A DNA stretch of 21,190 bases, taken from NCBI GenBank assembly GCA_965369325.1, contig CBDUQI010000090.1, positions 1 to 21,190 on the forward strand, in the 5' to 3' direction. Of this stretch, positions 1 through 7,672 are shown piece by piece. The position numbers and the translations under genes are program-made. This DNA is from CBDUQI01 sp965369325 (GTDB lineage Bacteria > Pseudomonadota > Gammaproteobacteria > Steroidobacterales > JBCBZW01). Positions within the stretch are counted from its first letter, which is position 1, and every line of letters starts with the position of its first letter. The notes under the pieces were generated by a model. It made no database searches and was not told the DNA's origin. It worked only from the letters and a program-made list of their open reading frames with translations.

Positions 1-56
1 GCCCGTTGCCTCTTGGAGGTATTAGCGCCTAACGAACCAATCCTCAACCCCATTCA

Positions 57-890
57 CTAGATCCTTCGCAGCGGCCTCACGTCGTGCCGAAAGGCGCCAG
101 GTGTGATCCCAACGACTTCCTTGAATCCTCTTGATAAATGGCTTTGATCCGAAAATCCTGATTCGCTCGCGATTTCAGCCAAAGTAATGCGACCGTGCTC
201 AATGAGTAACATTGCGTGGTGAACACGTTTCTCTTTGATAAACTTGCCTATCGATTTGCCATAGTGCTTCCGAAATGCCCGGCTAAGATGTACAGGATGT
301 ACGCCAGCCTCGTGTGCGAGTACCGCATTGGTATGGTCTTGCAGGAACTCGCACTCCAGTTTTTCGACAATCCTGTCCAGCCAAAGCGGCGCGACCTTTC
401 GGACGCGTGTATCTGCCTTGGCCGCGTGACCCAGCATCTCGAGAACCAGCCCCTCCGCAATCAATTCGGAGCCTTGCGACCAGTTTCTGAATTCATTGCG
501 TAGTTGTCGGGCCAGGAAAACAAGATAGGAGTTGTTTTCTGAGAACTCAGCAGGCGTTTTCGTGCAGTCGGCGAACTGCCTCATGAGTTCATCTTTGAGA
601 TATACGGAGAACATACGTCCGTTGGCGCTCGCCATGCCGTCGGCGTGAGAGATCTCTCCAGGTCGCCAGATAATCGTATTCACCGCGTGGTGAAACGTCT
701 TGCTTCCAAGCTGTTCCCGATAGACGCACTTATCCGTTAGCGTGAAACAGGGCAGCACATGGTCATGCATAGCGTATTCGAACGGGGATTCGTAACGTTC
801 TTCCGCGAAGATTGCAGAGTTCGTACGACGTTTAAGAACAACGTGGTGATCGTACTGGTGTGTTTCTAGTGTGGATTTCGCGTCGTTCAT
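57..890 (-). CDS. AraC-family transcriptional regulator
   Basis: A 277-residue cytoplasmic DNA-binding regulator. The C-terminal ~100 residues hold the two helix-turn-helix motifs of the AraC/XylS family. The second ends in the family signature: LAEIASESGFSDQSHLSR, followed by FKEVVGITPGAFR. The N-terminal ~150 residues look like a cupin-type sensor domain (HDH, then a WRPGEISHADG stretch), as in AraC regulators that sense a small ligand. The ATG start at 890 is supported by GGAGA six bases upstream. The gene is divergent from the PD40 lipoprotein gene across about 230 bp, so it may control that gene or itself; no operator was identified. The family is clear, the ligand is unknown. Confidence 0.93.
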   Translation of the reverse strand: MNDAKSTLETHQYDHHVVLKRRTNSAIFAEERYESPFEYAMHDHVLPCFTLTDKCVYREQLGSKTFHHAVNTIIWRPGEISHADGMASANGRMFSVYLKDELMRQFADCTKTPAEFSENNSYLVFLARQLRNEFRNWSQGSELIAEGLVLEMLGHAAKADTRVRKVAPLWLDRIVEKLECEFLQDHTNAVLAHEAGVHPVHLSRAFRKHYGKSIGKFIKEKRVHHAMLLIEHGRITLAEIASESGFSDQSHLSRGFKEVVGITPGAFRHDVRPLRRI

Positions 891-1121
891 GAATTGTCTC
901 CACCAAAACGTTGCAGTTGTTCAAGAACTGGTTTAAATCGTTCAATACTACGAGTAGCCGATCATGTCATATTTGCCTGGAAGAGATTTGCCAACCGCCA
1001 GCGGTGGCTGGGTTCGACCAATTACTGACCGTCACAAACTTTCCATGAAAACGTACTCCATGCTAGCGAGATCAGATGAAAACTGCTGTAGACACGGTCG
1101 TTGGACTCCTATTTTGATCGA

Positions 1122-2117
1122 ATGTTCATGAGGGTTGCCATAGCATTCGTCCTGGCGCTCGCCGCCTGTTCTTCTGATTCGGAGCAGGATAGCGTGCGGC
1201 AGGCTGGTGCGCCGGAGGCGGCGAGTCCCTTTACCAGGTTAGCGGATCCCAGCGGTTGCGTCATCGAGCAGATCACGGCAGGCGAAGGTGATCAGTATCA
1301 GGTTCAGGGAGTGTCCGCGGACGGGAAGACGCTTCTCATGGCTGCCAGACAGAAAGGCGCGCCCAATCTTGATTCGCAGGGTTATGAGATGGATCTCGGA
1401 ACGGGTGAGAGGACAGATCTTTCCGATATTTTCACTAATTCCGGCACTTATTCACCAGACGGCAAGTTTATTGTCGTAGCTCAAGCGAATAACAACGGTA
1501 CGACCGACATCTTCGAATATGAGAGAGCTACGGGTGACCTGCAGTCCGTAGCATCGCACGAAGATTGGGACTGGCTTCCTAGTTATTCACCAGACGGACG
1601 TTTCATCGTGTTTAACTCATACCGTGTGGATGGGCAGTCGGATGTTCACGTTTTCGAAAAATCGACGCGAACCTTGCGCCGCCTCACCGAGCACCCCGGT
1701 TACGACGCTCACGCACAGTACTCGCCGGACGGTGAGCGCATCGTCTTCAATCGTGAGCAAGGCACACGAAAAAACGGAGGGTACATTTTCGATTTGATTG
1801 TGTTGGACGTTAACACTGGCCAAGAGACTCAGCTGACTGACGCCGAATATGAGGAGGGCTATCCTGCTTGGGCGCCAGACGGTCACCACATCGTATATAG
1901 CTCAGATATGGACGGGCAGCACGGAAAGCTCAATCTCTACATCTTGGGCCCAAGCGGTGAAGGTGTATCCCGAATCACCAAGGGAGACTGGAAGGATAAC
2001 TACGCATTCTGGACCCGAGATGGCGAATTCATCTATTTCAACTCAGACCGATCTGGCGCCCCAAATATTTACCGGCTGCTGATGGATGGGTTCGAGTGTG
2101 TCCGGGACGTTGGTTGA
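1122..2117 (+). CDS. PD40/TolB-like beta-propeller lipoprotein
   Basis: An exported protein of about 331 residues made of PD40 (WD40-like) blades of the TolB C-terminal type. At least five blades are visible by the repeated signature Y/W-[ST/A]-[PR]-D-G: YSPDGKFIVV, YSPDGRFIVF, YSPDGERIVF, WAPDGHHIVY and WTRDGEFIYF. The N-terminus is a short hydrophobic stretch ending LALAAC, a probable lipobox, so the protein is likely lipid-anchored on the periplasmic side or in the outer membrane. There is no TolB N-terminal domain, so it is not tolB itself. The start is uncertain: TTG 1101, ATG 1122 and ATG 1128 are in frame and none has a good ribosome site. 1122 was chosen because it puts the signal peptide at the N-terminus. 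Blades of this type usually bind proteins or peptides; the partner is unknown. Confidence 0.85.
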   Translation: MFMRVAIAFVLALAACSSDSEQDSVRQAGAPEAASPFTRLADPSGCVIEQITAGEGDQYQVQGVSADGKTLLMAARQKGAPNLDSQGYEMDLGTGERTDLSDIFTNSGTYSPDGKFIVVAQANNNGTTDIFEYERATGDLQSVASHEDWDWLPSYSPDGRFIVFNSYRVDGQSDVHVFEKSTRTLRRLTEHPGYDAHAQYSPDGERIVFNREQGTRKNGGYIFDLIVLDVNTGQETQLTDAEYEEGYPAWAPDGHHIVYSSDMDGQHGKLNLYILGPSGEGVSRITKGDWKDNYAFWTRDGEFIYFNSDRSGAPNIYRLLMDGFECVRDVG

Positions 2118-2400
2118 ATTGTCGGTCACTTCTGCCTTTACAAGAAACAACGCAGCTCTCTCTAGTCCCTCAGGCTCCTGACCGTGTCCTAGGTGGCAAG
2201 CCCGAGTTCTTTGGCCCACTCATCCTGAGAGTGGTGTCCCAACCAAGGGATCACGGGCAAGCTGAGGCAGTTCATCCAGTGGGCGGAAGCCAAGTGTCAA
2301 GACTCTCTACCTATGAGTGGTCTCCGTTTCCGGGAAGCTTACGAGACCCTGCCGGTCATTGTAGAAACCGCTAGGATGGGGTCCGACCCGTCCGATCTAC
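2118..2400. other. Intergenic region, no supported gene
   Basis: About 280 bp between the convergent PD40 and VWA genes. No terminator with a U-tract was seen on either strand. A + strand reading frame is open from 2229 to 2423 without a start codon. It reads protein-like near its end (for example FREAYETLPVIVETARMG) but is not recognised; it may be a fragment of a decayed gene or chance. Confidence 0.4.
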
Positions 2401-4386
2401 TTAGTCAGCCGGTGTCACGTTGATTGTCTCAGTTGTGAGAATGATCGAGCTCTGGCTTTGGATGTATCTGATTTCGTAACTGCCTGGTACGTCCGGCATT
2501 GTGAATTCAAGGGGCGAGCCCTTCTTGGTGTATTCGTAAGTCACGTAGTCGCGGTTCCCTGTTCCGGATTTTGCGATGGCGATGTAGTCGTTCTTATAGT
2601 CTGGACCAGCCCAGCTTACCGTGAGTGAGGAACCGGCTGATGCCGATGCAGGGGCGTTAATCGTTGCGGTCGCTGGTGTGATCGTGATCGGTATCTCGGC
2701 TAAAACGCGACTCTTTTGTGTAATGTACTTGACCAGGAATTCGCCTGGTGTGGCGGGGGCGGGTACCTTGGCTGGCGAACCGGTGCGCGTATAGGCATAC
2801 GACTCACGGCCAGATACTGGCAGTCCCGGTTTAACAACGCCTAGCCAATCGCCTTTATAGTCCGGCCCTGTCCAACTAACCTCGAAAGTCGATCCCGCTA
2901 CGGCAGTTCCGGGTCCTGACAATGTTGCAGCGATGTCTGTAATCGTCACTTTTTGTGTCGCGAGCGTTTTTGCGCCCTGGCCGGTGATGTAGCGTACCTC
3001 GTATTCACCCGGTTCAATGGGTGTTTGCAACTGAAGGGGGCTGCCTCTTTTCGTGTAGGTATAAAAAAGCCGGCTGCCGTTGCTTTCACTTGGCCTCCCC
3101 AAACCGATCCAATCATTCTTGTAGTTCGGCCCGGTCCATTCAACGTCCATCTTCGTACCGGCCACAGCCTCGGTCGGTGCCGTTACCGTCGCACCAATCT
3201 CGGTTGCTTCAATTTTCACGCTTGCAAGTTGCTGAGTAGGTCTTCCCACTACGTACCGGACCTCATATTCGCCCAGGTCAACCGGCATCCGTAACGTGAC
3301 TGGATTTCCTGTCTTGACGTATTTGTAGCGTAGGTAGGTGCTGACGGGCGCACCGACTTCAGCAAGTGCAATCCAATCACCCTCGCGTTCCGGTCCCTTC
3401 CAATAAACCGTGATGTCGCTGCCAGCAGCAACAGTGCCCTGCGGTTCGGTACGTACGCTCGCTGTTAAGGAAACTTCGAGCGCGAGCGTCAAAGTCTTAC
3501 TGTGACCTTTGTAAATGAATATCTCTGCTTTCGAGGACGCGCCATCCGACGGTCGATTAACTTCGGCAACATAACGGCCTTGTGCGAGATCGGCTAGTTC
3601 AAGTTCACCTTCATCCTCAGTGGATTCGTATATGACAGTACCGTCACTTTTGGCGCTGACTTTCCAGCTCAGTCCTTCTTCGATAATGGGTCCGTCATTA
3701 AGGTCGGATGCCTTGAGATAGAGTAGGGTGGCGACAGCCTCTTCTTTGGGGGCTGCCGGTGCGATGGTTTTCTCTAGCGCATCGGAGAGCTCGTCAGCAT
3801 CAGCTGCATCGTGATAGGTGCCGCCGGTAGACTCTGCGAGGCACTGAAGCTGCGCCCGCTCGATGTCGGTGGACAAATCGAAACCGATGACGTGCGCGGT
3901 AAAATCGACGCCGGATGCCTCCAGCGCGCGTCCAACCTCGCAAGGATCAACATCGCAGGTTTCTTCACCGTCTGAAATCAGAATGACCGTTGCCGCCGTT
4001 TCCTTGTATCGCAAAACTTCAGCAGCTTTCTGTACGGAGGCTGATAGCGGCGTCTTACCCAATGGCCGGAGACTGTTGACCGCTTTGCGTATGTCTTCGC
4101 GATTGGCTCCCACCTCAGAGACCATCTCGATGTCCGTACAGTCGCCTTTTCGGTTGTGGCCGTATGCCATCAGTCCGAGCTGGTGATCTGCAGGAAGATC
4201 GCTCAGGAGATCCCCAATAACGTCCCTAGCAATAAGAATCTTATGCCGGCCATCGATCTGCCCCCACATCGAGCCCGATGCGTCGAGCACCAAGATGCCG
4301 TCGGCGCTCTCCTCATGCGATTCTGCAGCTGCACTGCCTGCGCACACTATCGTGATAGCGGCAAGTGCCAGTTTAGGTTTCCACAT
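2401..4386 (-). CDS. Secreted VWA-domain protein with four tandem C-terminal modules
   Basis: A 661-residue exported protein. Residues 1-21 form a signal peptide ending in AAA. Residues ~30-215 are a von Willebrand A domain with an intact metal-ion-dependent adhesion site: DASGS at 35-39, a conserved Thr in TPLSASV, and ISDGEETCD. After a ~90-residue linker domain come four modules of ~88 residues each (roughly 305-397, 398-485, 486-572 and 573-661). Each reads A-G-[ST]-x-[VW]-x-[VW]-x-G-P-x-[YR]-x-x-D-[WY]-[IL], then Y-x-Y-[TV]-[KR]-x-G-[SN]-P, then P-G-x-[YF]-x-[VI]-[RK]-Y. They are probable beta-sandwich domains. No transmembrane helix or sorting signal is seen, so it is likely periplasmic or secreted and binds a partner in a metal-dependent way. 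The ATG at 4386 follows AGAGGG closely. The gene stands alone. Confidence 0.9.
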   Translation of the reverse strand: MWKPKLALAAITIVCAGSAAAESHEESADGILVLDASGSMWGQIDGRHKILIARDVIGDLLSDLPADHQLGLMAYGHNRKGDCTDIEMVSEVGANREDIRKAVNSLRPLGKTPLSASVQKAAEVLRYKETAATVILISDGEETCDVDPCEVGRALEASGVDFTAHVIGFDLSTDIERAQLQCLAESTGGTYHDAADADELSDALEKTIAPAAPKEEAVATLLYLKASDLNDGPIIEEGLSWKVSAKSDGTVIYESTEDEGELELADLAQGRYVAEVNRPSDGASSKAEIFIYKGHSKTLTLALEVSLTASVRTEPQGTVAAGSDITVYWKGPEREGDWIALAEVGAPVSTYLRYKYVKTGNPVTLRMPVDLGEYEVRYVVGRPTQQLASVKIEATEIGATVTAPTEAVAGTKMDVEWTGPNYKNDWIGLGRPSESNGSRLFYTYTKRGSPLQLQTPIEPGEYEVRYITGQGAKTLATQKVTITDIAATLSGPGTAVAGSTFEVSWTGPDYKGDWLGVVKPGLPVSGRESYAYTRTGSPAKVPAPATPGEFLVKYITQKSRVLAEIPITITPATATINAPASASAGSSLTVSWAGPDYKNDYIAIAKSGTGNRDYVTYEYTKKGSPLEFTMPDVPGSYEIRYIQSQSSIILTTETINVTPAD

Positions 4387-4891
4387 CCCTCTTTTCCCTT
4401 ATTCGGCAACGTATTATTAGTTCTTCGCGCTCAGTAGTGTAACCCGGCGCCTCAGTTGCGAAAAGAGACCGATCAGGGTGGCTGCACTTCTCCACCGCCC
4501 AAAAGATCGCGTAGTCGATAGACCGGGAGGCACGTTTGGTGACCACGTGGCGGAAATAGTTAGCTCAACTCCGTATTTTCTGGAAGTGTTAGAATTCTGT
4601 GGTGCGACGCGAAGTCGCCGTTTGGCGGCACGGCAGATCGACGGATTCCACTACGCTTTCTCTAGCCACAATTGCCGCCGCGATTCAAAACCCACTCGAG
4701 ATAAAACCCACCGCCTAGCAGGCCGATAAGTACGGATGCTTTCAACCAGAAAGGTACGATGCCACTAAGCGTTCGCGCGCTGACACGATAAGTTCGGCAG
4801 CCTCATCGATGATCCGGAGGGTCCACCAAGAGCCAAAATGTGTGATGGTCGCCAGGCTTCAACGGCTCCAAAACGAACGTCTGGCACGTGA
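4387..4891. other. Gene-poor region with one copy of a dispersed repeat
   Basis: About 500 bp without a supported gene. It contains one copy of the 37-bp repeat (4616-4652) and, next to it, GCGACGCGAAG (4605-4615), which recurs near 5295. A tiny - strand frame (4662-4745, TTG start) would give a 27-residue hydrophobic peptide, but it has no ribosome site and is not called. A + strand frame from 4478 to 4729 shows no family features and is treated as chance. Confidence 0.5.
4616..4652 (-). repeat. 37-bp dispersed repeat, copy 2
   Basis: Matches 5337-5373 at 31 of 37 positions. Its core can form a small hairpin (GCCGT, 8-base loop, ACGGC). On the - strand it contains GCCAAAC where the other copy has GCCTAAC. 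It lies downstream of the small exported protein gene that ends at 4892. Confidence 0.6.
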
Positions 4892-5233
4892 TTACTTGTC
4901 ACTAGAGATTAACCAGTAACTTTCTACAGCTTGAGCCACTGTCTCGTCTGCTTTTGATTCGCAATACGCCCGAATATAAGCTCCTATTCGATCCGGTTGT
5001 TGGCGTCTCAGGTTATCAGGTTTTCCATTCGAAGCGGCGGCATGGTTTAATCCGCTGAGAAACCCCAGTGTCCAAGAGTCTATGCTCTCAACCATTACCC
5101 CACCGTCCTTTTGGATAGCATTAAATAGTGCACACTGAGTACTACCGTAACCCAGTAGAGAAGATCCAAATGCGTCAGATCCTGAAAAGGTCACCAATGC
5201 AACTAGTGTTGCCGTAACAACGTTCTTTGGCAT
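4892..5233 (-). CDS. Small exported protein, HdeA/Rap1a-like pattern
   Basis: A 113-residue protein with a signal peptide (hydrophobic TATLVALVTFSGSDAFG). The mature part has two cysteines, in STQCALFNAI and YIRAYCESK, bracketing SWTLGFLSGLNHA. The spacing, and the ending DETVAQAVESYW, resemble small disulfide-bonded periplasmic proteins of the HdeA or Rap1a/Tai type (the latter includes immunity proteins against type VI amidases). That relation rests on pattern only. The start at ATG 5233 was chosen because GAGGAAA lies six bases upstream and the signal peptide follows at once; an upstream extension to 5320 has no ribosome site. Its upstream side abuts an attC-like region. No effector gene is nearby, so an immunity role is speculative. 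Confidence 0.75.
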   Translation of the reverse strand: MPKNVVTATLVALVTFSGSDAFGSSLLGYGSTQCALFNAIQKDGGVMVESIDSWTLGFLSGLNHAAASNGKPDNLRRQQPDRIGAYIRAYCESKADETVAQAVESYWLISSDK

Positions 5234-5336
5234 GTCATATTTCCTCGTCGGTATAGCTCTCAAGCTCAAACGCGCTTGACAGGATGCGACTGGAGCGACG
5301 CGAAGGGAGCATTCTGTCATAGCGTCGATTGCAGCG

Positions 5337-5373
5337 CGCCGTTAGGCGGCACGGCGGGTCGATTGGTTCCACT
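5337..5373 (-). repeat. 37-bp dispersed repeat, copy 1, with GTTAGGC box
   Basis: Matches 4616-4652 at 31 of 37 positions. It contains GTTAGGC at 5341-5347 (GCCTAAC on the - strand), the core-box form of integron attC sites. About 75 bases further along the - strand the sequence AGCGCGTTTGAGC can pair imperfectly with it. Between them CGACGC and GCGTCG form a second inverted pair. The fold is less symmetric than a normal attC, so this is called only a repeat. Confidence 0.55.
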
Positions 5374-5455
5374 CCTTTTGTAGACGAAGGTCTTTGCTGT
5401 TGGGGCGGTGAACTTCCAATGACAGATTTTCAACGCATGCATCCTTTCGCTGCGT

Positions 5456-5641
5456 CTACCGAACCGAGTGAAAGACAGCGGCACCGTGCTCTACGCCCGA
5501 GTGTTCCCAGTGATCGCATCCGTTTGCCTCAAGTTCATCGAGTCCAAGTAAACGAGCACCAAGGCACGCTTGAGTTTCTGTCGCCAAGAGAGGCGTCGAG
5601 GCCAGGACACCAAGCGTCAAAATTGCGAGTTTTCTAAGCAT
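5456..5641 (-). CDS. Small exported protein, 61 aa, unknown function
   Basis: Starts at ATG 5641 with a strong ribosome site, GGAGGT, eight bases upstream. It encodes 61 residues: a signal peptide (RKLAILTLGVLASTPLLATETQA) and a short mature part with two cysteines, ending GVEHGAAVFHSVR. The open frame runs further upstream, but ribosome site and signal peptide both mark this start. Function not recognised. GTTAGGC (- strand, 5666-5660) lies about 20 bases upstream of the ATG, the layout expected of an integron gene cassette. Confidence 0.65.
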   Translation of the reverse strand: MLRKLAILTLGVLASTPLLATETQACLGARLLGLDELEANGCDHWEHSGVEHGAAVFHSVR

Positions 5642-5659
5642 TGCGTAACCTCCAGTGCT

Positions 5660-5669
5660 GCCTAACGAA
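5660..5669. other. GCCTAACGAA box, attC-end-like
   Basis: GCCTAACGAA occurs here and again at 27-36 near the window's left edge. Its - strand form TTCGTTAGGC fits the GTTRRRY core of attC recombination sites. Here it lies between an IS110/IS1111-type transposase fragment and a small cassette-like gene. No complete attC fold is present next to it. Confidence 0.35.
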
Positions 5670-5677
5670 TGGGATGG

Positions 5678-5722
5678 ACCTCCCCGTTGTGATGAACACC
5701 GCGCGTTCTCACAACAGGAGGT
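5678..5722. repeat. Inverted repeat in the left end of the IS110-like remnant
   Basis: The arms ACCTCC-CC-GTTGTGA (5678-5692) and TCACAAC-AG-GAGGT (5709-5722) pair over 13 positions around a 16-base loop. They lie just upstream of the IS110-like transposase start at 5756, so this is probably part of the element's short left end, either subterminal repeats or a structured RNA. Confidence 0.55.
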
Positions 5723-5755
5723 GCAAACCGTATTCCGACTAGAAGATCCATTCCC

Positions 5756-6010
5756 ATGAACGTTACTACGATTGGTCTCGATCTGGCAAAAAACATCTTC
5801 CACGCCTGTGCCGTTGATCAGAACGGGAAAGTCTGTTCGGAGCGCACGCTCAAACGCAAGGATCTACTTGCCACGCTTGCCCAAGTGCCCGCGTGTGTCA
5901 TCGCCATGGAATCCGGGTCTGGCGCGCATCACTGGGCTCGCTCGCCGCGCGAACTTGGCCACGACCCGAGCATCATCGATGCAGCCTTTGTTGCTACTCG
6001 CTCGGCATGA
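5756..6010 (+). pseudogene. IS110/IS1111-family transposase, N-terminal fragment
   Basis: The 84-residue frame starts MNVTTIGLDLAKNIFHACAVD, the opening of the DEDD (RuvC-like) domain of IS110-family transposases, with the first catalytic Asp in GLDLAK. It continues through AMESGSGAHHWAR and LGHDPSIIDAAFVA, which are also family-typical. Homology stops at about 6000, where an IS3-family fragment on the opposite strand begins; the remaining ~250 residues, including the C-terminal Ser domain, are missing. The distance from the transposase start to the probable element end is under 100 bp, which suits the IS1111 subgroup. The element is dead. Confidence 0.85.
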
Positions 6011-6242
6011 CCTTCTCGAGCATGGTCTCGGCAAGGAGCTTCTTCAGCTTCTTGTTCTCGGCTTCCAACTCCCGGAGTCGCCTGGCTTCAGCGATTTCCA
6101 TACCGCCGTACTTGGCTTTCCAGGTGTAGATCGTGCGTTCGGCAAAGCCGTGCTCACGAGCCAAGTCCACCAACGGAACCCCCGCTTCGTGCTCATACAG
6201 GATCTTGATAATTTGCTCTTCGGAAAATCGTTTGCGCTTCAT
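5994..6242 (-). pseudogene. IS3-family transposase OrfA, 3'-truncated
   Basis: The start at ATG 6242 gives MKRKRFSEEQIIKILYEHEAG, then an HTH (LVDLAREHGFAERTIYTWK) and a leucine-zipper stretch (RLRELEAENKKLKKLLAETMLE). This is the normal OrfA layout of IS3-family elements. After LAETMLE the frame runs into KVMPSE and stops inside the IS110-like fragment, so the last ~10 residues of OrfA, and all of OrfB, are missing. The true junction is near 6005-6013. An in-frame start at 6263 exists but is not family-like. Confidence 0.85.
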
Positions 6243-6248
6243 GTGGGA

Positions 6249-6309
6249 TCTCCCAAGGGTCAATAATATCGGGAAATCCTAGTGAGTTCTTGACGCTAAT
6301 CTTGGGAGA
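6249..6309. repeat. Inverted repeat upstream of IS3 OrfA
   Basis: TCTCCCAAG (6249-6257) and CTTGGGAGA (6301-6309) are perfect 9-bp inverted copies around a 43-base loop. The right arm may belong to the terminal repeat of the IS3-family element, but the outer end and target duplication cannot be fixed because the other end of the element is lost. Confidence 0.4.
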
Positions 6310-6435
6310 ACGTCACTTCTGCTAAATAGTCACGTAATGTGTTCACTTGTAACACTCCAAGTAGCGCGGTGAATCTATCTCGGCACGAACGTGATCTTCG
6401 GTCTTGCCTTTACCTCCGAGCGTTGGGTTTTGCCA

Positions 6436-7383
6436 CTAGTCCTCGGTATCCGAGGGCATGTCGATTGCACCGCTTCGCGCCAGCGCCAGATCCAGCATCG
6501 CCTCGTCGATCACCCACGTCCACATCGTTGAACTATTGCGCCCGGCATCCGTCGCCAAACCAACAACGCGGCCCTGCCCGGTACGTGTGGTGTCTGGTCT
6601 GGGTAGTGGATCGTTGAAAGCCAGATCCGGGCTGACGACTTCCCAGCCATTCTCTCGCAACGCAATGATTAGGTCGTCCGCGTAAAGCGCCGCAAGATCA
6701 TTCTCATGGAGCAGCAAGACATGCACGGGCGATTCGCCGAGCATCTGCACCGCCAGGCTGTCGTAATACTCCGCAGCGTACAACAACATCTTCACGTAAA
6801 AGCGGCCGAGCTTGTCGTAATCGACAGCACGCTCTTGTTCAAGTGTCGACTGCAGGTGACGCTCAACATGCCAGTCATAGGTATCAATCGTGACGTAGCC
6901 GTTAGTCAGTTCACGCGCCTCAAGCGCTTGCGCGATGTCGGCGACGCGCGATGGATCACGCCCTTCATCGAGATAGGGAAATCGATACCACGGGCGCCGG
7001 TTTTGAATTCCGGCGAGCAATTCTTCGGCTTTGTCGATATCGGCGATGTAGGCTTTCGTGTCGGTTCTGTGCGCCCACTGATGCGTATGCGAATGATTGG
7101 CGATCAAATGGCCCGCGGCGGCATACCGTCCGATGCGCTCACGACCGTCCAGTCTTTGTTCAAAACCCTGTGTCGTGACAAAAAAAGCAACGGGCCCGGA
7201 CTCGACCGAGCGAAGCGCATTGATCAGCGCTATCGAGCGCTCGGGGCCGGTGAATACATGTCCGCCCGAACGCGGTGCATCATCGTAGGTCAGAGCGATT
7301 CTTTTTTGCGCATGTGTGGGCAATGCGCAGAGAAGTATCAACGCCACGGCGAGCAGCGCAGGCAGGATGTAATTTCTTATCAT
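6436..7383 (-). CDS. Secreted polysaccharide deacetylase (NodB/CE4 homology)
   Basis: A 315-residue exported metal-dependent deacetylase, probably removing acetyl groups from N-acetylglucosamine polymers or peptidoglycan in the periplasm. A signal peptide covers residues 1-26 (ends PTHA). Motifs of the family are present: TYDDAPR (catalytic and metal Asp, 34-35), NHSHTH (metal ligands H97 and H101), and RFPYLDEG (~134-141). LLLHEN near residue 223 is the late His motif. The last ~60 residues are an extension beyond the NodB domain. ATG 7383 was preferred; GTG 7386 directly before it is possible. The upstream GAGAGT-AG-ACTCTC palindrome covers the ribosome-site region and leaves no clear Shine-Dalgarno. 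The promoter motif of the protease genes is not present here. Confidence 0.88.
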   Translation of the reverse strand: MIRNYILPALLAVALILLCALPTHAQKRIALTYDDAPRSGGHVFTGPERSIALINALRSVESGPVAFFVTTQGFEQRLDGRERIGRYAAAGHLIANHSHTHQWAHRTDTKAYIADIDKAEELLAGIQNRRPWYRFPYLDEGRDPSRVADIAQALEARELTNGYVTIDTYDWHVERHLQSTLEQERAVDYDKLGRFYVKMLLYAAEYYDSLAVQMLGESPVHVLLLHENDLAALYADDLIIALRENGWEVVSPDLAFNDPLPRPDTTRTGQGRVVGLATDAGRNSSTMWTWVIDEAMLDLALARSGAIDMPSDTED

Positions 7384-7635
7384 CACGAGAGTCTACTCTC
7401 ATTGAGGAGATTTCTTCCAGCCTGGCTGATATGAAAAAGCCGTTGTTGGAGCGGGTGCTTTCTTTGAGCTTAGCAACGCGGCTGTGTTGCCGGAGGTTGA
7501 CTGGCAGCGACTCCGGGCGCCTAGGGTAGCGCTGCTACCGGGCGCGGCAGGAAGTGATTGAGATTTCGCTAATCGCTTGCGATGTCGAAGGAGATGATCG
7601 ATTGCACCGACCGGAAAAGGTGATCGTCGGCAACC

Positions 7636-7659
7636 GGCGCCGCCCGCGAGGGCGGCGCC
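7636..7659 (-). terminator. GC-rich hairpin after metalloprotease gene
   Basis: A perfect 10-bp stem, GGCGCCGCCC / GGGCGGCGCC, with a 4-base loop. It begins 13 bases after the stop codon of the metalloprotease gene. It lacks a clear U-run, so it may be a terminator or an mRNA 3'-end stabiliser. Confidence 0.6.
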
Positions 7660-7672
7660 AGCACCGGGTGGA

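Noticed and set aside
4662..4745. 27-residue hydrophobic microprotein on the - strand
   Set aside because: TTG start without ribosome site and too short to judge by composition; noted only in the gap description.
5265..5347. A complete attC site between the two small exported-protein genes
   Set aside because: Core-like boxes and two inverted pairs exist, but the arms are spaced very unevenly (5 versus 19 bases) and one core box deviates from GTTRRRY. Left as an attC-like remnant.
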